Source of the DNA: Setomelanomma holmii
Taxonomy: Eukaryota > Ascomycota > Dothideomycetes > Pleosporales > Phaeosphaeriaceae
Length of the DNA: 64,000 nt
Reading direction: 5' to 3'
NCBI GenBank assembly: GCA_010015745.1
Contig: ML978209.1
Location: forward strand, 1-64,000
The position numbers were made by a program, and so were the translations under genes. The notes under the pieces were generated by a model, which was given only the letters and a program-made list of their open reading frames with translations, searched no databases and was not told where the DNA came from. The first letter of the stretch is position 1. Every line of letters starts with the position of its first letter. Positions 10,901 to 23,707 of this stretch are shown piece after piece.

Positions 10901-13900
10901 CTTCCGAAAGAGCTTGAGCGGAACCCAGCCTGTCGCCCGCTCCGGTGTCGGATTTGAGAGTGGCCATGAGACTCGGTATGAGGTCTGGCAGAGCATCCTC
11001 TCCGAGCTTCTCGACAAGTGAACCAAGTGCCTTCGAGGCTGTTGCGCGTGTAGTAGGTACAGGATCCACGATAGCGACACGCAGACCCGCAACCAGAATT
11101 GGTAGATGAGCAATAAGATCTTTGCGTTCGGTGAGGTATGCTAGACTGCCGATAATTTGAGCAGATTTGCGTTTTGTTGCTGATCTCTCGCCCAGACCGC
11201 GCTCAAGGATACGGACAACGAGGGCCAGAGATGGCGCATCGAGGAAATGAGCGAATTGAATCTTGATAAGTGCATCAAGTGCATCATCTGTATACTTGGT
11301 TGGATCGCTAAGTGCCTTGAGCAGAATATTGACGACGCTCTTGATCTCCGGATTGCTGATGACTTCACCAAAGCGCTGTAAGCTACGGTTAGCAGAAGAT
11401 CGTACTTCCTTGTGGCTGTCTGTCAAAACCGTGGTCAATGGCGGAATGATATCCGGCAAGCTAAGCGCAAGCTGGTTTGGATCCAGGTAGGCCATAGCAC
11501 CCAAAGAGTCACAAGCACCCTTTTTGCTTCGCCACTGTGAATCATCGAGACCTTCAAGGAGGATGGGCAGAACTTGCTTGACGCCGAAGGAGCTCAGGGT
11601 TGAGAAGGCTGTCTTCGCCGCATCCAAACAGGCTTCTCGAACGTCAGCGCTGGAGTCGCCGAAGCCAGCAAGCAATTGTGGCACAAGTTGGATCACGTAA
11701 GGCTCGAATAGCTTTCCCAAGATCAGGGACAAGAGCTCGTATGCCAAGAAGACTCCTTGCCGCTGGTTGGCGTCTTTCTTGTTTTCGGCAGCTCCCTTCA
11801 GAGTAGACATGATACGATACTCCTTAAGTACGCCCAGCCCTCTTCCGCGGGCGATGCCCGCGAGACCATATGCTGCACCTCGCCGCGAAGCATACTTTTT
11901 CGACTGGAGCAGTTGCTCCATAATCTCTTCGACGTAGGCAGAGACTTCTTGCTGTGATGTGCGAATGAGAGGCGGCAAACACTGTGCTACAGCATATTGT
12001 ACCGTCTCGGATGGCGTGCTCAACGTGGCGAGTAGTCTCTTCACGACTTTGGCCACACGGTCGTCCCCTGCCGCCAAATGACGCCCGAGCGCACCATAGA
12101 GAATGATGACGGCTTCGTTGACCTGATCGTACATTTCGGACTTGCGGTCTGGGCCTTCAAGCGCATTCTCGAAGAGCTCCATTAGAGGCTCGACCTTAGA
12201 TTGTGCTTTGGTAGTAATGACCGATGTGGCTGCTTCAATCATCGCTTCTCGAACGGCCGCGCTTCGGTCTCCCAGAGGACCTTCGTAAACCATGAAATTG
12301 AGGAAGTCCACGAGGCCCTCAGGTTTGAAGACTGGGGTCATCTCTTTAAATGCTAGCGCGATACCGTCGCGGCTTTCCCATGGGTCGCGGAGGTCGACCT
12401 TCCGTGGCATACCATATTCGTCACGCTCCGGCATCCGTGGTTTTGCCTTCTCTCTGTACGACTCTTGCAAAGTTTGTAGAAGGCTATCGAACGTCTCCGG
12501 ATATTTTGAGACGGTTTCGCCAAGAGAGCGTGCAGCTGCTCGTCTGAGCTGCTTGTCTGTGGAATCGAGGTAAGGTAGCATCTGTGTTCCAGCCTCCGCC
12601 TTGAGCTGTAACTCGTTCTCTTCCCAGATGGTGCGGCCAAGCTCTGCGTTTTCCGGCACATCATCGTGACAGGCGAGGAAGACCTCTTCGCTGAACTCCA
12701 AGTCATTCGTGTCGAGTTCGGCGTCAATAGCCTGCAACACTGCCGTTCGAACAGAAGTCTCGGGCACGATGGTCCCCCGAAGGAGAGCGCCGAGCTCGTC
12801 GTTGTTGATGTTTGGAGCAAGACCACTGCAAAGGTCTGTAATGCAGTCTTTGATCAGTTTGTAGTGCTGCTGATATCCCTGCATTGACCAGACTAAGATC
12901 TCGATCAGCTCTTTACGGGGCAGCCTTTCGTCGATACAAGCGTTTGTATGAAAGGCGAGGATCTCAATAGCCAATATCAATTGTTCGTCGGCTTCTTCAG
13001 CAGACGCTCGTCCTATACCACCCTTCTCGAGTACCAGGAACACAAGAGGGAAGCAGTAGGCGAGTGTCACCGCATCCAAAGGTCTTTGTTCGCCCAGAAA
13101 CCGAAGTCGGTAGAGAACACGTGTGACGAGATCGCCTAGATCCTCTTTCTCATACTCGTCGGAGAGTTGAATGGACCCGATCGTTCTTAAGGTTGCGACG
13201 CCAACGAAGGGTCGGAGATGCCCGAGACGATGGGATATGCGCTCTGAACAAGCGATGAAAGCTGTCGCAGGTAAGTCACCCAACAGAAGGCCAGCCCCAG
13301 ATCGAATAGAGTGTATAAGTCGCTCTACTGCTGGTCCCATCCATTGCTCCGCCTCGGTTGGTGGCCCGGTTGCTAGGCTTCGAACAATGCCGACTCCTCG
13401 TCGCATTCTGCGCTCGGTAGCTGCGACCTCATTCCTTATTACCGCTTCTTTGGCCAACTGTGCGTTGACCTTGGCCTGCTCATCAGCCGACAACTTCTTG
13501 GTCTGGCCTTTCTTCTGTGCTAGCTGCGTTCGGAGCTCTTCTTCCCACTTCAATGTGTCGTAGTCCTTGGTGTTCTTGTCGATCGCAACGGGAGCCTTCT
13601 TTGACAACACATCGATATAAGCAGTGCCCTCTGGTGTTCGAAAAATGGCTGCCTCTGTAGGGCCCACAGACTCCAGTTGCTTGGGATCTAGATCCTGGCT
13701 GAATTGAGCCACAACTGCTGGAAGGGCAGCGTCTGGCGCAACAAAAGCTATGTCAGTATATGAGCTGTATGCAGCCATGCTTATGGCTGGAAATGGGTCA
13801 TTCTCGTGATGCTGGAGCAATGTTAGTATGGCGATGCTGCAGGATTTTGAGCACCGTCAACGAACCTCAGCAGCCTCATTCACTGTGCCTATGCATTGCT

Positions 13901-16149
13901 TCAGATTGGCTCGTACAAGGTCTCCAGGGTCGACTCCCATGCGCAAACATAAATCGATCCAAGATATGCGTGGGATTAGTTCTGACCTTGCAAGCACGAT
14001 CAAACTAAGCGCCTGCGATTGTAGACTTGTTTCGTCAATCTTAGCCTCTTGCTTCAGTAAAGCATCAGGTGGAAGACAAATACAACCAAGGACTGCAGCT
14101 AGATCCTTGGAGCCAGTCTTTGACGCCACAGCGGCACTATCTTTGTCCTCTTGCTCGCTTGACCGATACCAGGCCCAAAGGCCTTGTATCATTACGCCGC
14201 TGATCGAATTGGGCGAGTCGAGATAAGTTTGCGTCAAAGCTTGCTTCGTGGCCGATTTGGCCTTGGACGAGACACCCTGTGCCACGATTGGAAAGATGAA
14301 CGCTTGTGCCCACGCAATCTCGGCGTCTTTTGAGCTTGAATCCTGGTTGAGGAATGGAGCAACCGCCTTCAAAGCCCGGATGGCGATGACCACGTCTTCC
14401 TCGCTCGATAATTTGGAATAGACCTTAGGGTTGAGCAGAAAGGACGGTTTCGGCTGGACCGCAAGAGACTGTGATAGGATATCTGATTTCTTGTAGATGG
14501 CGACAAGCTTGTCATCCTTTGAGTTACGAACTTTCTCCAGCAGTAGTGCCGCGACGTAGTGTCCGACAGTCACCAGACCATTCTGTGTAGCCGGAATCGG
14601 ATTGGCATTGACCTCTTGCCATATTTCCACTAGCTTCGGTAGTGTTGCTCGACAAAAAGCGAGCACGTCTGCTTGACCCATCTGCGCATCGGACAAGTCC
14701 CACCACAGGTCTGCTGTACGAATAGCCCATAGCCGCCGAACAGGCACGCGTTTGTCCGCCATGCCTTTGAGGAAAGCATCTGACACTGTGCGATCTAGTG
14801 ATAGGCCGTTCGCCAAGCCGAAGGTGAGATGCTCGGTCATTGCTGATACCTCTGCAACCACGGCCGGTTCACTAGGTTCCTTCAAAGCGACTGCTGCAAT
14901 GCTGGTGGGTATCTTCTGCGACAGCGAAGTCGAACGAGGTAGAGCCGACAGCATCTGTGCGTGTAGTACCTTCTGATCAGCTCCAGAGACTCTGCCCTGC
15001 TTCAAAGGGTTGAGGATCTCATCAGCAATCTTGCCCACATTATCGTCGCTTCGAGATCGCGAGGCCAGCGCAGTGAACGTCCGCAAAGCGCCTGCTCGTA
15101 TTGTTGGGTTGCTAGATTTGACGTTGGAAAGAAGCGGTTTCAGCATGTTGCCTAGCAGAATCTCGGACAGGTCCATGGACTCTGGCAGAGCTAGAATCAT
15201 CGGAGAAACAATGTCGTTGAGCACCACTTCTGGCGCTCGCAGCAATGCCTTCTCTATTGGTGGTATGACTTCCTTGCGAAGCTCCTCAAGGGTGGGAGAC
15301 TTTGAGAAGAAGTCATATAGTGCATTGGAAATGTGGTCGGGGAGCTGACTCCGCGAACCAACAATCTCCCGTACGTAGAAGGCGTAGTAGTCGGATTTGT
15401 GTTTCTCGAACTGCAGCTTCACGGCTGCGAGTCGAGAGGAGACACCTGCAATGACTCCAAGAAAGACGGCATTTCCAGCCGTAGAAGAAGCACCTTTCGT
15501 GGTGAGAGTCGTAACAAGCTTGGTAAGAGCATCCTCGCCCGTCGCTTCAGAGCGCAGCATAGCACGCAGAGCACGCCGTGTCGCTACCAGTGCAGACTCA
15601 GAAATGCGACCCGCTCGACGCGTGCTGCCTGCACCGACACAAGTCTCCAGCACTCGCGCGTTTGCGAGCGCCACATCCAGCCCGTATTTCGACCATCTTT
15701 CCGGCGACTTTGCAAACTGCAGGAGCAACACTGAGCACCAATCTACCAATACAAATGCATTGACGTGTGCGAGGCCCTTCTTGAGGCACTCCTGCCTCAG
15801 GAACTTCACAATTGCGGGTATTATCGCGTCGCCATGCTGCCCGTTCACGAGCGACTTGAGGACTTCTTCGACGGCTCGTCGGGACTCGCGGTCGTCGTAT
15901 AGCGGGTAAGTCTCGAAAAGCAGCTCGAGGAGGGCTTGCAGGTCTGCGGTGGGGAGAGCTAAGCGCGCAGTCTCAGTCAGCCCTCACGTGCCAGCACCAA
16001 CCCGCACAATGATACTCACAATTATCCGCAATGCGGTGCTGCAGCCCAGAGAGCTCCGTTGTTCTGCGCTTGGTCGAGCTGGTGATAAGGCCATGGCGCA
16101 GCTCCTCGCGCTTTGTGGCTGTTGTATCAGCGTCCCCATTCACAGCCAT
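7932..16149 (-). CDS. GCN1: GCN1, HEAT-repeat activator of the eIF2alpha kinase GCN2
   Basis: Four exons (16149-16020, 15958-13866, 13811-8765, 8710-7932) give 2682 residues, matching the roughly 2670 of yeast Gcn1. The protein is almost entirely alpha-helical HEAT repeats, seen as recurring blocks such as LIPSLMATLKSD, ILEGLADDVESIRDTALR and VLTDSHKEVRSSA. In the family the central part is eEF3-like and binds ribosomes with Gcn20, and a C-terminal segment binds the RWD domain of Gcn2. Gcn1 senses stalled or collided ribosomes and relays uncharged-tRNA signals so that Gcn2 phosphorylates eIF2alpha. The ATG at 16149 is the first in frame and starts MAVNGDADTTATKREELR. The introns are 61, 54 and 54 nt. 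The gene is divergent from the DEAH helicase gene. Confidence 0.96.
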
Positions 16150-16538
16150 GTCGTGAAATCCCCATGAGGCAGAGGGCGAGCGCAGGGCGGGGTGTTGGTG
16201 GGGTGTTTGGAGGCTCGTAAATTGTCGAAATGGCGATGCTGGCGGCGGCAAGCCTAGCCGAGTGAGTCGATTGTCTTTTGACCCAATGACATAACCCCCG
16301 CGCCCTTCCTCGAAAACTCCACCTCCGCCCTTCTCCTGCGGCAGTTATACGGCACCTCCAGGGTACAGACGTGCCCTAGATGAGTCCAGACAGCTTTTTG
16401 GGCCCATCAAATCTTGATCTTTCCAAAGATCAAGCTCCCATCTACTCAATACGGAAGCCGACTTGAGTTTCTTGCCCATTCTGGAAACCACTACTGCACC
16501 AAGACCACCACAGAACTTCGAATTGCGGCTTCAGGGAA
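16150..16538. promoter_or_regulatory. Divergent promoter between GCN1 and the DEAH helicase
   Basis: Only 389 bases separate the two start codons, so both promoters must lie here or overlap. It is CT-rich in parts (around 16290-16340). No clear TATA element is seen. A shared bidirectional promoter is an inference from spacing. Confidence 0.5.
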
Positions 16539-19500
16539 ATGGCCAAGAAGAAGAAGCCTGCAGGCAATCCAGCACGAGGGTTTGCAACCACCTCCATTGC
16601 GAGCAAACCTAAGCCGGAAAAGTCTGCGCCAGACGCCACCACAAAGGAGAGCGTGCCAACACTGTCTGAGGAAAACGACACAGTGCTTTTGACTAGTCGG
16701 CCTGCGGCACCAACATCTGAGCCAGCGAAGCAGGAAGTTGCGCCTACCCCAGAAGAGCTTGAGGCTCAACTTGAGCGCGACGAGCTGCAGCTTCTAGTGG
16801 AGAAGCACGCGGCCAAAGTCCGCCGAGATTCTCATCGCAATGTCTTGAAGTTTCAGACTGATCGTAGGGTACTTCGTGGACAGTCTCATTCCATGACAGT
16901 TCATGACTGGCTACCAAATGAGATTCTGGACAGCATCATTGATCTAGCTCAGGCCGAGTCCACTGACTCTAACCGGAGGCTGGGACCTCAGTCACTGCTC
17001 AAAATCTTGACCGAGGACGACGCCATGTCTAAACTTTGGACGCTTGACTTGACTCTACGCGAGTTTGGCTTTTCAGGTGATCATGTACAGCCCGTATTGA
17101 GATGGCTCTGTGCCAATGCCGCTGCTGTCGACCCAACTGCGAGCATCTGGGGACTACAAGAAGCACTTGAATGGCTTGCCTTGGATCATTGTGATGACCA
17201 CTCGTTCTCCTACGAGGAGCAAGCCCCAAAACGATTGACAGCAGATACGCCGGAAATATCGCGTCCTGGTAGGTCTCTCGCTCGTTCTTTGTTTGCTTTC
17301 TTCGTCCAACCTGGGGCTCACTGTCCTGAAAATCTACTAGCCTTCTTGTCCAGAACTTGTTGCTGACCAGATCTAGCGACGCCGCTCCAGGAACTACCGA
17401 TGGAAGTAATGAAGTCCAATGCCCAGAACGGCACTCTGAAGCACATCGGCGCGGATGGACAGCCTTCGGCCAACGGAGAGCCTGATGGTCGGAATTTTGA
17501 CACGAATGTCAGTGATCTTGATAGTGACATTGAGCTCGATGAGCTCATCCCGACATACCTCAAGATCAAGGGTAAACTTTACGAGATTGATCCTAATTTA
17601 ATGGACGGCGTAGGACGAAGGCAGCCCAAGGGTACTAAGGCGAAGAAGACACCCGCTGGTCAAGCTACACAGGGCCCAGCTGTCCGAAAGCTTCTCTCGC
17701 AGCTGCAGCAAATTGCATCCGATGCTTTGTTCGATGAATATGAAGCAGAAGCGCAGTGGCCAGCCAAGCGGAATCAGATTGCTCAAGACAGAGCTGCGAA
17801 GCGGCAGGAGCAAGGAGGGCCTGAGGTTGCCGAACCGCAGCGGCCACAGACTGTAGCCTCGATTCCGTCAGCCATGCAGACGCCAGATCTCTCGTCTCCA
17901 ACAGACGCTGCTGCTGCTGCTGACGATGAAGTCGATTTACTTGGAGGCATGTTCTCCGCCATTCCTGATGACGCTGGCCCGCAACAACCAAGTCCCACCG
18001 CTGCACCGTCGGACAAGATAACGCTGCGCGACTTTGGCAAATCGAGTGGGTTAACACCACGGCGTCTTCTTGAGGAGACCGTGCGCTCGAGGTAAGAGCG
18101 TACCATCCCCCCTCAATGTGATGCCAGCTTACGAAAGATAGAGATCCACAAGCACATCTCACTTACAGAATGATCTCGCCCACGACATACTCATGCCGTC
18201 ATTCTTTGACCATACTTTGGTCAAAAGGCGAAGAAATTGAATATGATGTCGATGTTCCCAGTGTGACCGTTACTGTACGACACCCGCAAGCCACATTTGA
18301 GGCGACAGGTATTGCCGCAATCTCGGTCGAGCAAAGTGAGAGCTTCATCTCTACAGCTGCATTGTTCGCCATTTCGGTGGTCATGCCCAAAGAGGAAAAG
18401 GTTTATCTACGACTTCCTTCCAACTGGAGAGAGCTCTATCGAGAGTTCATGGATCATCGTAAGACTCGAGTCGATTCAGAAGACCGCGAAGCTGTCAAGT
18501 ACTATCGATCGATTGTTCTCGACCAAGTCGAACATGATGAGTCTGACGGCGTAGTGCTCACAAGTCGATTCAGGGCGCGAAATCAGGCTGCAACCACCTC
18601 CAGCACACCAAACTCAGGCTACAACACACCAGTTCGGCAGTCCGATGGCCTTCGTGAGCTGTGGATACAGAAGGTATCAGCGCCTAGCTATCAGCGAATG
18701 CTTGTAGGACGCCAAAATCTCCCAGTCTATGGCTTCCGCGAGTCTATATTGTCCACAGTGGATCGACATCAGATCACAATTATCTGCGGAGAGACTGGGT
18801 GCGGGAAAAGCACGCAGATACCGTCCTTCATTCTTGAACACGAGCTTTCTCAAGGTAAGGCATGCAAGATATTTTGCACAGAGCCCAGGCGTATATCAGC
18901 CATCTCGCTTGCTCAGCGTGTGAGTGAGGAAATAGGAGAAGGTCCCAAAGATCTCGGAACGCTGCGCTCGCTCGTCGGCTATGCCATCCGTCTGGAATCC
19001 AGGACATGTTCCCAAACACGACTTGTCTATGCAACGGTGGGCGTAGTGCTTCGCATGCTGGAGTCTGCAGGAGGTCTGCCAGAAGTGACCCACCTCGTCA
19101 TCGATGAGGTCCATGAGCGAAGGTAAATCAAATCCAACCAGTGTTCTGACGAGTGCTAATCGAATGCAGTATCGACACCGACTTCTTACTCATAATTCTC
19201 CGCTCGCTGATGGAGCGTCGCCCAGAACTCAAGGTCATTCTAATGAGTGCCACTGTTGATGCAAACAAGTTCTCCAAGTACCTCGATGATGCACCTATAT
19301 TGACGGTGCCTGGCCGCACGTTTCCGGTGAAAACCCAGTATTTGGAGGACGCGATAGAGCTAACACATTACACCGGCCCCACTGGAGGTACCCAACAAGA
19401 AGGCAGAAGTAGCGACGACGATGAAGGTGAAATTACTTCCGACAAATCTGGCATTCCTGGCAAACTCCCAGGGTACAGTGCTGCCACACGCGATGTGCTT

Positions 19501-21171
19501 TCGTCATATGATGAATATGCCATCGATTACGATCTGGTGGTTCGCCTAGTAGAAGCCGTCGCTTACGACCAGCAATTGAGTCGATACAGCAGTGCTCTGC
19601 TGGTGTTCCTCCCCGGCATAGCTGAGATTCGTCAACTCAACGATATGCTAAGTGGCCATCCTTCATTCAGCAAGCAATGGCTGATCTACCCTCTGCATTC
19701 GACGATATCGAGCGAGGATCAACAGGCCGCCTTCCTGCTTCCACCACCGGGTGTTCGCAAGATTGTGCTAGCCACCAACATCGCCGAAACTGGTGTTACA
19801 ATCCCTGACATAACCTGCGTCATCGACACTGGCAAACATAAAGAGATGCGATTCGACGAACGAAGACAACTTTCTCGCTTGACTCAGTCTTTCATCTCCA
19901 GAGCAAACGCAAAGCAGCGTCGTGGCCGTGCAGGTCGTGTGCAAGACGGTCTATGCTTTCATCTCTTCACTAAATATCGCCACGATAACCTTATGACCGA
20001 ACAGCAGACCCCAGAGATGCTTCGACTGTCTCTTCAGGATCTTGTCATGCGCACAAAAATCTGCAAGCTAGGCGATATCGAACAGACGCTTTCGTTAGCA
20101 TTGGATCCGCCGACCTCCCGCAACATTCGTCGTGCGATTGATGCACTTATTGAGGTTGACGCCCTGACACCGGGGGAGGAACTGACAGCGCTAGGACGTC
20201 AAATCGCAAAGCTGCCACTTGATGCTCATTTGGGAAAGCTGGTACTTCTCGCAACAAGCTTTGCGTGCGTTGATGTTACCATTACCATAGCCGCGATACT
20301 GTCCTCCAAGTCCCCGTTTTTGACACCATTTGGAGCCAAGCAGCGCGCTGATATAGCTCGGTTATCTTTCAAAAAAGGCGACTCGGACCTCCTCACCACG
20401 TACAATGCCTACAGATCATGGAAAGTAGTATGTACGACCGCTGGACGATCAGAGATGCAATTTTGCCACAAGAACTTCCTCAGCCCGCAAAATCTTGGCA
20501 ATATCGAAGACCTCAAGGCCCAGCTTCTCTCTTCCCTTGCTGAAGCAGGCTTTGTACAACTTTCTGCCGACGAGCGACGTGCCCTACAACGCTACCGCAG
20601 CACTTCGCGCCACCGCGCCTTTGTTGAAGTTCCACCACAATATGACCGTCATTCCGAGAACGATATCTTCGTCAATTCCGTCATTACTACGGCTTTCTAC
20701 CCCAAGATTTTAACGCGGGAGGGCAAGGGCTGGCGCAACATTTCTAACAACCAGACTGTCAGCCTCGCTCCAACGTCCGTTAACAAGGGCACCAAGACGG
20801 CGCAGTTTTTGTCCTACTATCACATCATGCAATCCAGCAACAAATTTTATAATGCACACTCCACATCCATGGCATACCCACTTCCTATGGTTCTCATGGT
20901 GGCCGCCGACATGGATTTCAAGATGCACGCTGGCGTCATTAGTTTCCCAGGCAGTGTGCTGCGGTTCGCGGTCCGCGATTGGAGGGCTGCAGTGGCGCTT
21001 AAAGTGCTGAGACGCCGCATCAAGGAGATACTGGCAAGTAGCTGGAAGAACCCGAGCAGGCTATTGAGCGAGAGGGAAAAGGAGTGGTTGGGTTTATTCT
21101 TCAAAATGTTTGAACAGAAGTTCGAGAAGGAAGAGAGGATAAGACAGAAGGCTGGTGGTCAGGCGAAGTAG
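16539..21171 (+). CDS. DEAH-box RNA helicase of the DHX29/DHX57 (yeast YLR419W) type
   Basis: Four exons (16539-17268, 17377-18091, 18142-19122, 19170-21171) give 1475 residues. The N-terminus is Lys-rich (MAKKKKPAGNPARGF) and disordered, followed by a UBA/RWD-like region near 165-240 as in DHX57 and yeast YLR419W. The helicase core is complete: motif I GETGCGKS at 698-705, motif II DEVH at about 803-806, motif III SAT at about 835-837 and motif VI QRRGRAGR near 1058. Helicase-associated (HA2) and OB-fold regions follow. DHX29 relatives help 40S scanning on structured mRNA; DHX57 is less well understood, so the exact role is open. Intron 2 could end at 18141 (50 nt) or 18168. I chose 18141 because it restores the family-like segment DPQAHLTYRMISPTTYSCRH. 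The first intron is 108 nt. Confidence 0.93.
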
Positions 21172-21757
21172 AACGGTGCCCTCAGGAGATTTGACGACCT
21201 GTACGATCAGACGTGTACCTGTGTTCCTATTCGACTACTAGGGCAGGACCTGTTGGACTTCGCAAGGGCAGTAGCTTGGCATGGACTTGTCCTGTAACCT
21301 ACAAAAGCTGTTAAGATGTAAGACTCGAAGAACATGTACTTTGGAAGTTGTCGAATAGACAGTATGCCTGAGCTGAATGATAAAGTGAGATGTGCTTATG
21401 ACGGTGTCAGTTGATTCAGCCTCCAGTGCATCGCTCTCCATGTCGGCGATGCTGCGACCAAACGCCGGCCTCACCAACCTCACCACAACTCCCTGTGTAG
21501 CAGCTCCATCAGCGCATGCCGCCCACAACGCCTCTCCCGCTCTCTTGTCATCGCTAGACATTACCGACAGCCATTGCGACCTATCTGACACTAATTTGAA
21601 GCCTTGCAGGGGGCGCACTCAGTTGCGCGTCTCACCTCCGCACTCCGCAAAGCTCTCCCCACAGCGACCACGCGCATCGGCCCGCCCTCAGCTCTGCGCG
21701 CGACGACATCACGCCTCAACCCATTGCGCGCTCAAACGGCGCACAAACACCGCCAGC
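21172..21757. other. Intergenic/5' leader upstream of ADA1
   Basis: An open frame continues upstream from the ADA1 start to an ATG at 21392 or nearby, but that extension is of low complexity and unlike the family. A minus-strand frame at 21238-21618 (with MSSDDKRAGEALW inside) is open but unsupported by any family or splice evidence. I treat the region as the helicase 3' end and the ADA1 leader. Confidence 0.4.
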
Positions 21758-23155
21758 ATGGCGGGCACCATTCGGCCCAATGATATGACAATGTCCACCA
21801 CCCCAACGCTGTCCTCGAATCCGCTCCCTGGCCTCAGTCTACAAACCGACATGACCAAGAAGCCCAGCGCGCCCCGGACACCACGCGTAGACGTCGAGCC
21901 TCTATACGCAGCCGTCAAAGGCGCAATTAGCGATGCAGATTGGACAACGTATAAGAAGTCGTTATCCTTCTTTCTATTGGGAAACCTAAACCAAGAGGAA
22001 CTATCACACGCCCTCTCCAAGATCCTCACCACACCTGCCCTTGAACATGCACACAATGCCCTCTTCACAGCGATATATGCGAACATATGGCGCGACCCGC
22101 CAGACGCCGGCATCGCAAGTTGGGTCTCGAGTAGTGACAAGCCGAGCAGCGGGACTGTCAAGGGCACACATGACGAGAGTGAGAAACGGCTGAAGTATGA
22201 GATTATGCAACTGAGTCGCCGGGAGCGCAAGAGACTGAAGACCATACCCGCGCCGGACGTGGGCGAGGTGACCGGAGGCGGTGTTGTGCATGAGCTAGTA
22301 GATGCTCGACGAGCCAAGCAGCCTGAAAGTGGCCCCGTAGGCGGAAATCAAGGCGGAGGCTTTGGCAAGACAAGTCAGTCCTTCCCCATACATACCCCTT
22401 CTCCCGTGCACAAAATGACTAACCACACCAAAAACACAGACTGGGACCTCGAAATCCGCAAACGCTACACCTCCTCCCTCTTCTCTGAAACTCACGAATT
22501 CCCCACCCCATCCTCCATCGCCCACCGCCTCCTCCCGACATGCTACGAATTCGGCCTCCCACAGGGCCACACCCCCGACTGCGCCGAGTTCCTCAACATC
22601 GCGACAGAAACATACATCAAAGAAGCGCTCATGTCGCTCCTTGGCAAAGTCAGCTCCAACGGACCGGGCTACGTTCGCACCGGCGCATTTAAACGACGCG
22701 TCGCAAAAGAAGAGCGGCTCGTTGAGCGCGGCGAAATCATCCGCGTCGGCAACGCCGCCGAATTGCCCGTCGAGTCTGAGGAGCGGCGGAAGCGGAAAAT
22801 GCTGTGTCTCGAGGACTTGAGGCTCGCGCTGCAGTTGGGAGATGGGTATTTGGGTCAAACGCCGCTTATTGCGGGCGGAATATGGAATTCGAGGGTCTTG
22901 GATACGGAGGGGATTGAGGAGCTGTATGAGAGCGAGGAGAGGAAGATGGTTAATGGGAATGCGAATGGGGTTAATGGTGTGAATGGTACGGCGAAACCAA
23001 CGGGCGAGGTGTGGAATGTTGAATGGGGGAATAGTGTCGCTGGGGGAGGCGATGCGATGCCGACTGATGACGAGGGCTGGGCGGGTGGTGGAGTCGGTGA
23101 TACAGACGATCTAGACGGAGTCCTAGATGACGTGTTGAATCTGGCGGATTTGTGA
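21758..23155 (+). CDS. HFI1: SAGA coactivator subunit Ada1/Hfi1
   Basis: Two exons (21758-22373, 22440-23155) give 443 residues. The family signature is the helical segment from about residue 40 (DVEPLYAAVKGAISDADW, then SFFLLGNLNQEELSHALSKIL), the part of Ada1 that precedes its histone-fold and pairs within the SAGA core. A basic stretch (SRRERKRLKTIP) and an acidic, Gly/Asn-rich C-terminus with DDLDGVLDDVLNLADL follow. SAGA acetylates and deubiquitinates histones at promoters; Ada1 is a structural core subunit with Taf12. I chose the ATG at 21758 because the upstream in-frame extension has no family character. The intron is 66 nt, divisible by three and without a stop, so a retained intron would insert 22 residues without breaking the frame. 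The 3' end faces that of PRP6. Confidence 0.88.
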   Translation: MAGTIRPNDMTMSTTPTLSSNPLPGLSLQTDMTKKPSAPRTPRVDVEPLYAAVKGAISDADWTTYKKSLSFFLLGNLNQEELSHALSKILTTPALEHAHNALFTAIYANIWRDPPDAGIASWVSSSDKPSSGTVKGTHDESEKRLKYEIMQLSRRERKRLKTIPAPDVGEVTGGGVVHELVDARRAKQPESGPVGGNQGGGFGKTSQSFPIHTPSPVHKMTNHTKNTDWDLEIRKRYTSSLFSETHEFPTPSSIAHRLLPTCYEFGLPQGHTPDCAEFLNIATETYIKEALMSLLGKVSSNGPGYVRTGAFKRRVAKEERLVERGEIIRVGNAAELPVESEERRKRKMLCLEDLRLALQLGDGYLGQTPLIAGGIWNSRVLDTEGIEELYESEERKMVNGNANGVNGVNGTAKPTGEVWNVEWGNSVAGGGDAMPTDDEGWAGGGVGDTDDLDGVLDDVLNLADL

Positions 23156-23707
23156 TCGGTCCAAGACGAGGGAGAGAAGGACCAAAGGCGGGCATCGCAT
23201 GACACGGCGCATTTCATCTTTTGGGCGCATGGGCATCTTCACACGGCGTAGGACGGGTTGTTTGGGACGATACCCTGTTTGCATTTCTGAGGTGTCTGGA
23301 CTCCTGTTCCTGGAGTGTTCTTCTGGAGGTTAGAGCATCGTGCGGCATACAAAAGCGATTGTCCAGACTTACCTTGATCAGCGTGCGGAAAAACATTCGA
23401 TGTAGTGGGCTGACTACCTTCAGCGGAATGTGAATGAGAAGGCCTTGCTCCATCCTGGCTGTCTTCACGCCAATGTGCTTCACTGCGCTGTGTTGCAATA
23501 GATAGGAAGTGGTGCATCTCGAGCAATTCGACACTTCAAGAATCGTCGCATTTCACCAATTTATGCATTTGTTTCGCTGCAACAGATCAATCGTACGGTG
23601 AGATACATCTTGCCATTACTGCACTGAACCAGTAGCCTGATTACCTTCAGCACATCACAGACATTCTCCTCATGCATTACTCTGACTACCTTCACACCAC
23701 TCAACTC
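23156..23707. other. Convergent 3' region between ADA1 and PRP6
   Basis: The two genes end facing each other, 552 bases apart. A few short frames (for example 23214-23534 minus) show no family motif. It should contain both polyadenylation regions. Confidence 0.4.
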
